Assembly (NCBI RefSeq): GCF_040361215.1
Contig: NZ_APND01000004.1
Span: 248,001-312,000, forward strand
Origin: Salinisphaera dokdonensis
GTDB lineage: Bacteria; Pseudomonadota; Gammaproteobacteria; Nevskiales; Salinisphaeraceae
DNA: 64,000 bases
Direction: 5' to 3'
Shown: positions 43,084-52,124 of the stretch, piece after piece
Position numbering within the stretch: position 1 is the first letter of the stretch
Layout of the letters: each line of letters starts with the position of its first letter
Made by a program: the position numbers and the translations under genes
The notes under the pieces: model-generated
Database searches by the model: none
What the model saw: only the letters and a program-made list of their open reading frames with translations
What the model was told of the DNA's origin: nothing

Positions 43084-44394
43084 TCAATACCCCAGCGGTC
43101 CCCAAGCCGGCTCGCGGACTTCGCCACCCTGGGACAGCCGCGAACGCGTCTGTCCATCCGTGGAGACCGTGGCCAGTTCGTTATTGCGACCCTGGCGGGC
43201 GTAGATGATCGCCTGGCCATTGGGTGCGAAATCCGGGCCGTCATCGAGCGGGCCTTCGCTGACGATCCGGATATTATTGGTCTGCGTATCCATCACCGCA
43301 ATACGGAAGCCGTTGCCGCTCTTCTGCACCATGGCGATCTGCTCGCCGTCCGGCGAATAGCTCGCACGCTGGTTGCTCTGGCCCTCGAAAGTCAGGCGCT
43401 CGACCTGGCTGCCGTCGCTACGCATACGATAGACCTGCGGCTTGCCGCCGCGATCCGAGGTGAAGGCGATATGGTTGCCGTCCGGCGACCAGTTGGCCTC
43501 CGTATCGATAGCGCCGTTGTTCGTGAGCTGGGTCAGCTGATTGGTGCCCAGATCGTAGCTGTAGATATCCGGGTTGCCGCGATACGACAGCGTCATCGCC
43601 AGCCGGCGACCGTCCGGAGACCAGGTCGGCGCGCCGTTGATGCCTTCGCGCGACGAGATTTCCCGGATATTGCCGGTGGCTAGATCCTGCACCCGCAGGC
43701 TGCTACGGCCGCGATTGATGTCGAACGCCACGTAAGCGATCTTCGTGCCGTCCGGCGACCACGACGGCGACATGATCGGGTCGCGCGAGGAATACACCGT
43801 GGCCGGGTTATTGCCGTCGTAGTCCGATACGATCAGGCGATAGCGCAGGCCGCCATTTTCCTTGGCCATGGTGATATAGCCGATACGCGACAGGAAGTAG
43901 CCCTTCTCGCCGACGAACTTCTCGTAGATCAGATTGGCGACCGTGTGCGCGGCGTCGCGCAGTTCGTTACGGCCGGCGTTGATCTGGAAGCTGGCGATCG
44001 AGCGACCCTGATAGACGTCGAGCAGATCGAAGGTGATCCGATAACCGCCCTGGCCGTTCGGTGCAGCCGAGCCCACCACAAGGTTATCGACCGACGAGGT
44101 GCGCCAGTTCTCGTAGTTGACCTGGTCCGCACGCGTCGGCTTCGCGACCATGTTCTGGCGCTCGAACACGTCGAACAGGCCGGTGGATTCGAGATCGTCG
44201 CTCGCGACCTGCGCCACGTCGACCGGCAATTGCCCGCCGTCGCTACCGAACGGCGCGATCGCAATCGGAATTGCGCTCTGCGAGCTGTCGGTAATATCGA
44301 CCTGCAAGGCGGCCTGGGCCGGCGCTGCGGCCGTCAGCACGAATCCGACCAGGGCCGTGAAGGCGACGTATGTTCTGGCTAGAGATTTTTTCAT
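43084..44394 (-). CDS. tolB: Tol-Pal system protein TolB
   Basis: The protein has 436 aa. A signal peptide (MKKSLARTYVAFTALVGF to AQAA) is followed by the TolA-binding N-terminal domain (to about 165). Six WD40-like propeller repeats follow, each with SPDG (for example WSPDGTKIAYVAFD, WSPDGRRLAMTLSY). It is periplasmic and cycles between Pal and TolA. Its start overlaps the tolA stop by 4 bp. Confidence 0.96.
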   Translation of the reverse strand: MKKSLARTYVAFTALVGFVLTAAAPAQAALQVDITDSSQSAIPIAIAPFGSDGGQLPVDVAQVASDDLESTGLFDVFERQNMVAKPTRADQVNYENWRTSSVDNLVVGSAAPNGQGGYRITFDLLDVYQGRSIASFQINAGRNELRDAAHTVANLIYEKFVGEKGYFLSRIGYITMAKENGGLRYRLIVSDYDGNNPATVYSSRDPIMSPSWSPDGTKIAYVAFDINRGRSSLRVQDLATGNIREISSREGINGAPTWSPDGRRLAMTLSYRGNPDIYSYDLGTNQLTQLTNNGAIDTEANWSPDGNHIAFTSDRGGKPQVYRMRSDGSQVERLTFEGQSNQRASYSPDGEQIAMVQKSGNGFRIAVMDTQTNNIRIVSEGPLDDGPDFAPNGQAIIYARQGRNNELATVSTDGQTRSRLSQGGEVREPAWGPLGY

Positions 44395-45500
44395 TGATCC
44401 GGCTCGAAATTAAACTCGATTTCAGGAGAAAAGACGCTGTCCGAAGGTGCCTTCGGCAGCGGATCCGACTTGCGGATGGCCTGTTCGACCGAGCGATCGA
44501 CGGCTGCGCTGCCACAGGAGCCCAGCAGGCGGAATCCCGTGACCTGTCCACCCGGGAGCTGATTTACCCGTACTTTACAGGAAATATTGCGCGCACCCGG
44601 TGGGCGTAGCCAGTTCGACTCGACACGATCCTTGATCGCCTGCACATAGGCACCCAGCGCCTGAGAATTTGCGGCATTCTGGCGACCTGCAGCCTCGCGT
44701 TGCATGGCCTCGCGCATGGCGGATTCGCGGGCCGATTGTTCAGCGGCTGCACGGCGCTGAGCTTCCTCACGGGCCTTGCGCGCGGCTTCTTCGCGGGCTT
44801 TCTTCTCGGCTTCCGCCTTGCGCTGCGCTTCCGCCTTGGCCTTGCGTTCGGCCTCAGCCTTCGCTTTCCGAGCAGCCTCAGCCTTGGCCTCGCGCTCGGC
44901 TTCCGCCTTCTTGCGCGCCGCTTCCGCTTCGGCTTTAGCTTCGGCCTCGGCTTTACGCTTGGCTTCGGCCGCAGCTTTTTCGCGCGCAGCCTGCTCTTGT
45001 GCCTTGCGTTCTGCTTCAGCCTTGGCTTTTCGCTGCGCCTCGGCTTTCGCTTGGCGCTCGGCTTCAGCCTTCTTCTCGGCCTGTGCCTCGGCCTTGCGTC
45101 GGGCTTCGGCTTCAGCCTGCTTTTCGGCCTCGGCTTTCTCGCGCACTGCTTCGGCCTTGGCTGCCTCTTCGGCCTGTGCCTTTTCGCGGGCGGCCTGTTC
45201 CGCGGCATCTTGCTCGGCGGCTTTCTCAGCGGCCTTGTCAGGCTCGGGCTCGGGCTTCGGTTCCGGCTCGCTCGGCGCCGGCTCGGATGCCGGCGATACG
45301 GCTTCCGGCATGGCCGGCATATCCGTATTCACCGAGTCAGGATTGACCACGGATGCCTTCACGATCTTTTGCCCGCGGTTGCCGCGTGAGGACGATTCAC
45401 TCACGAAATTGACGCCCACGACCAGCAAAGCCGCAATCAACAGGTGCAACCCGAGCGCGAGCAGCACCGAACGCCAGTTGTCAGCCAGCTTTCGAAACAT
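44391..45500 (-). CDS. tolA: Tol-Pal system protein TolA
   Basis: The protein has 369 aa. A single N-terminal membrane helix (about 13-33) anchors it in the inner membrane. Residues about 75-275 are a very long Lys/Glu/Ala helix with many KAEAE-type repeats that spans the periplasm. The C-terminal globular domain (YVQAIKDRVESNWLRPPG onward) contains the two cysteines (ISCKV, GSCGS) that form the usual disulfide and contacts TolB and Pal. The repeats make this segment prone to length change. Confidence 0.95.
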   Translation of the reverse strand: MFRKLADNWRSVLLALGLHLLIAALLVVGVNFVSESSSRGNRGQKIVKASVVNPDSVNTDMPAMPEAVSPASEPAPSEPEPKPEPEPDKAAEKAAEQDAAEQAAREKAQAEEAAKAEAVREKAEAEKQAEAEARRKAEAQAEKKAEAERQAKAEAQRKAKAEAERKAQEQAAREKAAAEAKRKAEAEAKAEAEAARKKAEAEREAKAEAARKAKAEAERKAKAEAQRKAEAEKKAREEAARKAREEAQRRAAAEQSARESAMREAMQREAAGRQNAANSQALGAYVQAIKDRVESNWLRPPGARNISCKVRVNQLPGGQVTGFRLLGSCGSAAVDRSVEQAIRKSDPLPKAPSDSVFSPEIEFNFEPDQ

Positions 45501-45941
<441 letters not shown>

Positions 45942-45963
45942 GTTCAGATGTCCCGTCGAAAGA

Positions 45964-46725
45964 CTAGAGTTCCGGCGGTGTACGAACCGGTTCCGGGTTG
46001 GCGGCAGGCCGCGGCTTTTCGCTGGCAGCCTTCGGCGCGGGGCTGGCCGCGTTCATGCCGCGCTCGACGATGCCCGACATCTCTTCCATGAAGGTCTGGA
46101 ACCGATTCTCGATGAAATCGACCTTGTTGCTGAAGAAGTTGTAGGCGACCACCGCGGGGATGGCTGCAAACAGGCCCATCGCGGTGGCGATCAGCGCTTC
46201 GGCAATGCCCGGCGCGACCATGGACAGGCTCGCCTGCTTGACGTTACCTAAAGCGATGAACGCGCTCATGATGCCCCAGACGGTGCCGAACAGGCCCACG
46301 TAAGGGCTGATCGAGCCGACCGTTGCCAGCATTGCGAGGCCGCGTTCGAGGCGCTCGAGTTCGCGCGACAGCGCGACGCGCATGGCCCGCTGAACCGAAG
46401 GCACGGTTTCCTGCGGGGTGGCGACACCGGCAGTGCGCTGACGCTTGAGTTCTTCATAACCGCCGCGAAAGATCGACGGCATGCCACGGCTGGTATCGGC
46501 CTGCTGCTGCGTTTCGGCGTAGATATCCTTGAGATTGCCGCCCGACCAGAAGCGGTCCTCGAACCACTCCATGTCGTTCTGCGTCTGGCGCAGCATACGA
46601 CGCTTGGAAAAGATCACGATCCAGGAGCCAACGGACGCCAGCAGCAACGCGAGCATGACGAGCTTGACCAGCAGGCTCGCCTGCATGACCAACCCCCACA
46701 GGGACATGTCGGTCGCAACGTTCAT
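45964..46725 (-). CDS. tolQ: Tol-Pal system protein TolQ
   Basis: The protein has 253 aa from the ATG MNVATDMSLWGLVMQASL, preceded by AGGAGAT; the frame is open earlier but those residues lie in ybgC. Three membrane helices are visible (about 10-35, 135-157, 170-195) with the ExbB/TolQ/MotA signature VGLFGTVWGIMSAF and ALIATAMGLFAAIPAVVAYN. It forms the proton channel with TolR. Its start overlaps the ybgC stop by 4 bp. The C-terminus has an unusual Pro/Ala-rich tail. Confidence 0.96.
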   Translation of the reverse strand: MNVATDMSLWGLVMQASLLVKLVMLALLLASVGSWIVIFSKRRMLRQTQNDMEWFEDRFWSGGNLKDIYAETQQQADTSRGMPSIFRGGYEELKRQRTAGVATPQETVPSVQRAMRVALSRELERLERGLAMLATVGSISPYVGLFGTVWGIMSAFIALGNVKQASLSMVAPGIAEALIATAMGLFAAIPAVVAYNFFSNKVDFIENRFQTFMEEMSGIVERGMNAASPAPKAASEKPRPAANPEPVRTPPEL

Positions 46726-47138
46726 TCCATCTCCTTTTGAGAAAAATCGGGCAGCGCGCAAGGCCGGAAGTCGCGGATTCTGACACACGCAACCGTGAAT
46801 AGTGCCTTAATGAGCAGGCAATTTTCGCAGTGAATCTCTTGCTCGAAGACAATTCGTGCGCGCCGGTGTTCCGTGACCCAGGTGGTGACATCGATCGTGT
46901 CATCCAGGCGAGCCGGTGATTTGAACTTGAGCTGGGCATCCGCGAGCGTGAATGCGACACCGTGATCCGCGGCCAGCGCCCGGTGACTATGGCCCTGGGC
47001 CTCCAGCCATAGGGTTCGCGCGCGTTCCAGATATTTGAGGTAGTTGGCGTGATAAACCACGCCGCTTGCGTCTGTGTCCTCGTAGAACACCCGTAGCTGG
47101 TAAGAGAGCTTTGGGTGCTCGACCGCTGTCTCAGCCAT
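46722..47138 (-). CDS. ybgC: Acyl-CoA thioesterase YbgC
   Basis: The protein has 138 aa with a hotdog fold and the catalytic aspartate motif YEDTDASGVVYHANYLKYLE near residues 19-38. It hydrolyses short or acyl carrier-bound thioesters and is regularly the first gene of the tol-pal operon. Its start overlaps the ruvB end by 8 bp, so the ruv and tol genes are probably one transcript here. Confidence 0.94.
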   Translation of the reverse strand: MAETAVEHPKLSYQLRVFYEDTDASGVVYHANYLKYLERARTLWLEAQGHSHRALAADHGVAFTLADAQLKFKSPARLDDTIDVTTWVTEHRRARIVFEQEIHCENCLLIKALFTVACVRIRDFRPCALPDFSQKEME

Positions 47139-48192
47139 CGATTTCGTCGTCCTCGAACATATCCTGAGCTGGCGTCGCGCGCCCAGCCGGCTGCGGCAAC
47201 CCGAAATGGCGATAGGTCGCCGACGTGGCCAGTCGTCCGCGCGGCGTGCGCATCATGAAGCCCTGCTGGATCAGATACGGTTCGATCACGTCCTCGATGG
47301 TCTCGCGCGCCTCACCAATGGCCGCGGCCAGGCTCTCGACGCCGACGGGGCCGCCCTCGAATTTTTCGACCAGCGCGCCGAGCAGCTTGCGATCCATGAT
47401 GTCGAAGCCGTTATCGTCGACCTTGAGCATGTCCATGGCCTGTTGGGCCACCGCTTCGCTGACCCGCCCGTCGGCCCGCACTTCGGCATAGTCACGCACG
47501 CGGCGCAGCAGACGGTTCGCCACACGAGGCGTGCCACGCGCCCGTCGGGCAATCTCGTTGGCGCCGGCCGCGACGATCTCGACACCAAGAATCTGCGCCG
47601 ACCGATCGACGATCCGCGCCAGGTCCGTGTGCGAATAGAATTCCAGACGCTGGGCAATACCGAAACGATCGCGCAGCGGCGATGTGAGCGCGCCGGCGCG
47701 CGTGGTTGCGCCGACCAGCGTGAACGGCGGCAGATCGAGCTTGATCGACCGCGCGGCGGGGCCTTCACCGATCACGATATCGATCTGGTAATCCTCAAGC
47801 GCGGGATAGAGCACTTCCTCGACCACCGGCGACAGACGATGGATCTCGTCAATGAAAAGCACGTCGTTGGGTTCGAGGTTGGTCAGCAGCGCGGCGAGAT
47901 CGCCCGGGCGCTCCAACACGGGCCCCGACGTCTGGCGAAACCCCACCTGCATCTCGTTGGCGATGACGTGCGCCATCGTGGTCTTGCCGAGCCCGGGCGG
48001 GCCGAAGATCAACACATGGTCGAGTGCCTCGCCACGAGCGCGCGCGGCGCTGACGAAAATTTCCATCTGCTCGCACACGCTTGCCTGGCCGATATATTCC
48101 GCCAGCCCGCGCGGACGCAGTGCGCGGTCGAAACGCCCTTCATCCCCTTGCGCGGCGCCGCCAATCAGGCGTTCCTGATCTTCCATGGTCAA
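47131..48192 (-). CDS. ruvB: Holliday junction branch-migration ATPase RuvB
   Basis: The protein has 353 aa. Walker A GPPGLGKTTMAHV and the sensor box DEIHRLSP are present, with the arginine finger in GATTRAGALTSPLRDRFG and the C-terminal winged helix (PYLIQQGFMMRTPRGR). It is a hexameric motor for branch migration with RuvA. Its start overlaps the ruvA stop by 4 bp. There is a short C-terminal extension after the winged helix, ending in a run of acidic residues. Confidence 0.97.
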   Translation of the reverse strand: MTMEDQERLIGGAAQGDEGRFDRALRPRGLAEYIGQASVCEQMEIFVSAARARGEALDHVLIFGPPGLGKTTMAHVIANEMQVGFRQTSGPVLERPGDLAALLTNLEPNDVLFIDEIHRLSPVVEEVLYPALEDYQIDIVIGEGPAARSIKLDLPPFTLVGATTRAGALTSPLRDRFGIAQRLEFYSHTDLARIVDRSAQILGVEIVAAGANEIARRARGTPRVANRLLRRVRDYAEVRADGRVSEAVAQQAMDMLKVDDNGFDIMDRKLLGALVEKFEGGPVGVESLAAAIGEARETIEDVIEPYLIQQGFMMRTPRGRLATSATYRHFGLPQPAGRATPAQDMFEDDEIDG

Positions 48193-48800
48193 CGTACCGC
48201 CCGGCGTAGCGCTTCGCGGATCAACGTTTCGCTATCCATGCCGTCGGCGTCGATACCGCCGAGCAGGCGCTCCGACTCGGCCGGCTTGTAGCCCAGCGAC
48301 ATGAGCGCCTGACGTGCGACGGCCTTGGCATCGCCCCCGCCACTGGCGCCTGCAGGCGCGCCGGGTGCCAGCGCCGGCGCAATGCTACTGCCCGAAAGCT
48401 TGTCGCGCATTTCCACCAGCAACCGCGCGGCGGTCTTCTTGCCGACGCCGGGCAGACCGGTGAGACGCGTCGCGTCGTCGGCCTCGATGGTAGCCACGAA
48501 ATCGGCCACGCTCATGCCCGAGAGCACGGTGAGCGCGAGCTTCGCGCCCACGCCGGAAACCTTGATCAATTCGCGAAACAGGCTGCGCTCGTCGTTGGTC
48601 GCGAAACCGTAGAGCAGCATCGCGTCTTCACGCACCACCATCTGGGTCAACAGCGTGACTTCGCCATCGCTGCGGCTGGCCTGGCCAAGCGTGAAGAATG
48701 TCGACAGCGGCGCTTCGACTTCATAACCCACGCCGCCCACGTCGATGACCAACCGGGGTGGCTGTTTCTCGATAATGCGCCCGCGCAATTGGCCGATCAT
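48189..48800 (-). CDS. ruvA: Holliday junction DNA-binding protein RuvA
   Basis: The protein has 203 aa from MIGQLRGRIIEKQPPRLV. An OB-like N-terminal domain is followed by two helix-hairpin-helix motifs (VSGVGAKLALTVLSGM, LPGVGKKTAARLLVEM), a Pro/Ala/Gly-rich linker and domain III, which contacts RuvB. The frame is open upstream of this start, but only as a shadow of ruvC. The start overlaps the ruvC stop by 4 bp. Confidence 0.97.
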   Translation of the reverse strand: MIGQLRGRIIEKQPPRLVIDVGGVGYEVEAPLSTFFTLGQASRSDGEVTLLTQMVVREDAMLLYGFATNDERSLFRELIKVSGVGAKLALTVLSGMSVADFVATIEADDATRLTGLPGVGKKTAARLLVEMRDKLSGSSIAPALAPGAPAGASGGGDAKAVARQALMSLGYKPAESERLLGGIDADGMDSETLIREALRRAVR

Positions 48801-49309
48801 GCCCGCCGTCCTGTTGTGGTCGCCGCGACGCGCATACGCGACGCCGTGCGTTCGTGATGGATATGACAGATGGCAACGCCCGCGGCATCCGCGGCGTCCG
48901 CCTGTAGCGCGCCCTGAACGCCCAGCAACACTTTCACCATATGTTGGATCTGCGTCTTGTCGGCGTGGCCGCGGCCAACGATCGCCTGTTTGATCTGAGT
49001 GGGCGTGTATTCCGACACCGGAATGCCCCGTGAGGCTGCCGAGCAGATCGCCGCGCCCCGCGCCTGCCCCAGTTTGAGCGCACTTGCCGCGTTGCGCGAG
49101 ACGAATACGTTCTCGATGGCCATCTGCTCGGGCCGATGCGTCTCGATCACCTCGCTCAAGCGCTGGAAGATGAGTCCCAGTCGAGTCGGAAAATCGGTGC
49201 GCGGCAGTCGAATGCAATCAATCTCGATCGCCCGCGGTTGCGCGCCGGCTTCGACGACTGCATAGCCGGTGATGGTGGAACCGGGATCGATCCCGAGTAT
49301 CACCGCCAT
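48797..49309 (-). CDS. ruvC: Crossover junction endonuclease RuvC
   Basis: The protein has 170 aa from MAVILGIDPGSTITGYAV. Catalytic acids are in the opening IDPGS, the AIENVF segment and near the end (ADAADAAGVAICH). It cuts Holliday junctions made available by RuvAB. The start is 1 bp after the yebC stop codon. Upstream in-frame residues belong to the yebC region and are ignored. Confidence 0.96.
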   Translation of the reverse strand: MAVILGIDPGSTITGYAVVEAGAQPRAIEIDCIRLPRTDFPTRLGLIFQRLSEVIETHRPEQMAIENVFVSRNAASALKLGQARGAAICSAASRGIPVSEYTPTQIKQAIVGRGHADKTQIQHMVKVLLGVQGALQADAADAAGVAICHIHHERTASRMRVAATTTGRRA

Positions 49310-49310
49310 G

Positions 49311-50060
49311 CTAGGCCGGCGCGCCGGATAGCGTCTCTTCGTCGAGTTCGACGTTGCTGTAGACGTTCTGCACGTCGTCAAGATCTTCGAGCGCGTCGAG
49401 GAGCTTGAGACAGCTCTGGGCGTCTTCGCCCTGCAGATCCACGGTGGTCGCCGGGCGCATGGTGACGTCGGCAGCGTCGGGCTCGAAGCCCGCGGTCTCT
49501 ACGGCGGCCTTGACGGTGTTGTAGTCGTCGGGGGACGTGAGCACGTCGAAGGAGCCGTCTTCGTATTCGACCAGGTCCTCGGCGCCGGCGTCGAGGGCCG
49601 GGGCAAGCACGTCCTCGTCGTCGTTGTCCGGGCCGTAGGTCAGCACACCCTTGCGATCGAACAGATAGGCGACCGAACCGGCAGCGCCGAGATTGCCACC
49701 ATTGCGATCGAAGGTATAGCGAACTTCGGAGACCGTGCGATTCTTGTTGTCGGTCATGCAGTCGACCATGATCGCGACGCCGTTCGGGCCATAGCCTTCG
49801 TAACGGATCTCTTCGTAGTTGTCGCCCTGGCCGTCCCCGGTGCCGCGCTTTACAGCGCGCTCGATGTTGTCCTTGGGCATGTTGGCGGCGAGCGCCTTGT
49901 CCCAGGCCAGCCGCAGACGCGGGTTGTCGTTCGGGTCGCCCCCGCCCATGCGTGCTGCGACCGTGATCTCGCGGATCAGCTTGGTGAAAATCTTACCGCG
50001 CTTCTTGTCCTGGGCGTTCTTGCGGTGCTGGATGTTCGCCCATTTACTATGGCCTGCCAT
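49311..50060 (-). CDS. yebC: YebC/PmpR family regulatory protein
   Basis: The protein has 249 aa. The family opening MAGHSKWANIQHRKNAQD is exact, followed by the conserved GGGDPNDNPRLRLAWDKA and KDNIERAVKRGTG. These proteins act as transcription regulators and, in some species, help ribosomes at proline-rich stretches. It is the first gene of the yebC-ruvCAB unit. Confidence 0.96.
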   Translation of the reverse strand: MAGHSKWANIQHRKNAQDKKRGKIFTKLIREITVAARMGGGDPNDNPRLRLAWDKALAANMPKDNIERAVKRGTGDGQGDNYEEIRYEGYGPNGVAIMVDCMTDNKNRTVSEVRYTFDRNGGNLGAAGSVAYLFDRKGVLTYGPDNDDEDVLAPALDAGAEDLVEYEDGSFDVLTSPDDYNTVKAAVETAGFEPDAADVTMRPATTVDLQGEDAQSCLKLLDALEDLDDVQNVYSNVELDEETLSGAPA

Positions 50061-50147
50061 GATGCCTCGTGGTTGCGCTGCAAACCTTGCAGGGATTCTA
50101 ACAGCCGGATCGATTGATCCGGGATGGATCGCGTTGCGGGAACGCGC

Positions 50148-52118
50148 TCAGATCTCGATCTGGATACCCAGTTCGACGACGCGATCCGGCGGAATACGGT
50201 AATAAGACGTTGCCCGGGTCGCGTTGAGCGCCATGAACGCAAACATGTGCTCGCGCCAGACCATCATGCCCGGCACTTCGCTGGTCGGAATCAACGATTC
50301 CCGGCCGACATAGAACGTGGCCTCGTCGACCTCCACGTCGAGCCCGAACTCACTGGCAAAACGCAGCGCCACCGGGACGTTGTTCGCCTGCATGAAGCCG
50401 TAGTAGACCTGCATGCGATGCACGCCCTTGCCGAGATCCTCCAGCTTGAGCCGGTCGGCCGCCGGCACCCGGGGCACGTCGAGGGTGTGCACGGTAAGCA
50501 GTATGACCTGCCTGTGCAGCACGCGATTGTGGCGCAAGTGATGCAGGAGCATCGGCGGCGTCTTGGTGCCGGAGTCGGTCATGAACACGGCTGTGCCGTC
50601 GATACGGGTGGCGTCGTCATCGATCGACTCGATGAAGTCCTCGAGCGGCTCGGTATCGCCCTTGAGGTGGCGCCCCACCAGTTCGCGACCACGCCGCCAG
50701 GTGCCCATGATGAAGAAGATCACGCCGGCCACGAGCAACGGATACCAGCCGCCGTCCGGCACCTTGAACAGATTGGCACCTAGGAAAGCCAGGTCGACGA
50801 TCAGCAACAGCACCGCGATAACGCCGGCAAAGCGCGGGAACCAGTCCCAGCGATAAGCCACGAAGAACGCGAGAATCGTGGTGATGACCATGTCCATCGA
50901 TACCGCCACACCATAGGCCGCCGCCAGGTTGCTCGAGGAACGAAAGCCCAGCACGAGCCCGATGGTTGCGATCATCAGGATCCAGTTCATGAACGGGATA
51001 TAGACCTGGCCGTAGGATTCGTGCGAGGTCTGAACGATATTCAGCCGCGGCAGCTGGCCGAGTTGTACGGCCTGACGGGTCAGCGAGAACACGCCGGAAA
51101 TCACCGCCTGAGAGGCGATGACCGTGGCCAGCGTCGCCAGCCCCACTACCGGATACAGCGCCCAACCGGGCGCCATCTGATAGAACGGCTGGGTGATGTC
51201 CGGATTCTCCAGCATCATCGCGCCCTGGCCGAAATAGTTCAGCACCAGCGCGGGCAGCACCAGAAAGAACCAGGCCAGACGGATCGGCGCGAGGCCGAAA
51301 TGCCCCATATCGGCATACAGCGCTTCGCCGCCGGTGACGACGAGGAATACCGTGCCGAGCACGAGAAAACCGGCCATCCCGTTGGATTGGAAGAACCCGA
51401 AGGCATGCACCGGATTCAATGCCGCGAACACCCCTGGGTGCTGAATGATCCCGTTGATGCCCAAGAGGCCGAGCACCACGAACCACGTCAGCATGACCGG
51501 GCCGAACAAGGAGCCCACCGCCGCGGTACCGCGTTTCTGAATGAGGAACAGGCCGATCAGGATCGCGATGGTGATCGGCACGACATAAGGCTTGAACGCC
51601 GGGGTGGCGACTTCCAGCCCTTCTATCGCGCTGAGGACCGAGATCGCGGGCGTGATGGTGCCGTCGCCGTACAGTAGTGCTGCGCCGAACAGGCCCAGCA
51701 GCATGAGCAGATAACGACGGCTTTTTTTCTCGGTTTTCCAGGGGTTGAGCAAGGCGACGAGGGCGATGATGCCGCCCTCGCCGTTGTTGCTCGCCCGCAT
51801 GACCACGGCCAGGTACTTGATCGAGATCACGATGATCAGCGACCAGAACAGAAGCGATAACACGCCGAATATGTTTTCGGGCGCTACGCCGATTCCGCCG
51901 TGGGCGAAGAAGGCCTCACGCAGAGCATAGATCGGGCTGGTGCCGATATCGCCATAGACGATACCGAGGGCGGCAAGACAGAGGAACGGCAAGGACTGCC
52001 CCTCGCCGTGATCCTCCGACTGCGATCCACTATCGGAACCGCGTCCGCCGCCGTTCTTGTTGCCCGCGCCGTTCTTGCTGCCCTTGGCTAGAGACCTGTC
52101 CTCTTCGTCCGCGGGCAT
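50148..52118 (-). CDS. kup: Kup-family potassium uptake transporter
   Basis: The protein has 656 aa. A hydrophilic Gly/Ser/Asn-rich N-terminal tail of about 40 residues precedes the first membrane helix (LCLAALGIVYGDIGTSPIYALR, the family signature). About twelve membrane helices run to residue 460, followed by a C-terminal cytosolic domain. It takes up K+ with protons. The start is 6 bp past the lpdA stop, unusually close for genes of unrelated function, so they may be cotranscribed. Confidence 0.94.
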   Translation of the reverse strand: MPADEEDRSLAKGSKNGAGNKNGGGRGSDSGSQSEDHGEGQSLPFLCLAALGIVYGDIGTSPIYALREAFFAHGGIGVAPENIFGVLSLLFWSLIIVISIKYLAVVMRASNNGEGGIIALVALLNPWKTEKKSRRYLLMLLGLFGAALLYGDGTITPAISVLSAIEGLEVATPAFKPYVVPITIAILIGLFLIQKRGTAAVGSLFGPVMLTWFVVLGLLGINGIIQHPGVFAALNPVHAFGFFQSNGMAGFLVLGTVFLVVTGGEALYADMGHFGLAPIRLAWFFLVLPALVLNYFGQGAMMLENPDITQPFYQMAPGWALYPVVGLATLATVIASQAVISGVFSLTRQAVQLGQLPRLNIVQTSHESYGQVYIPFMNWILMIATIGLVLGFRSSSNLAAAYGVAVSMDMVITTILAFFVAYRWDWFPRFAGVIAVLLLIVDLAFLGANLFKVPDGGWYPLLVAGVIFFIMGTWRRGRELVGRHLKGDTEPLEDFIESIDDDATRIDGTAVFMTDSGTKTPPMLLHHLRHNRVLHRQVILLTVHTLDVPRVPAADRLKLEDLGKGVHRMQVYYGFMQANNVPVALRFASEFGLDVEVDEATFYVGRESLIPTSEVPGMMVWREHMFAFMALNATRATSYYRIPPDRVVELGIQIEI

Positions 52119-52124
52119 CCGCGC

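Noticed and set aside
48801..49217. N-terminal extension of RuvA by 139 residues
   Set aside because: It is a frame overlapping ruvC; the normal RuvA start MIGQLRG at 48800 is clear.
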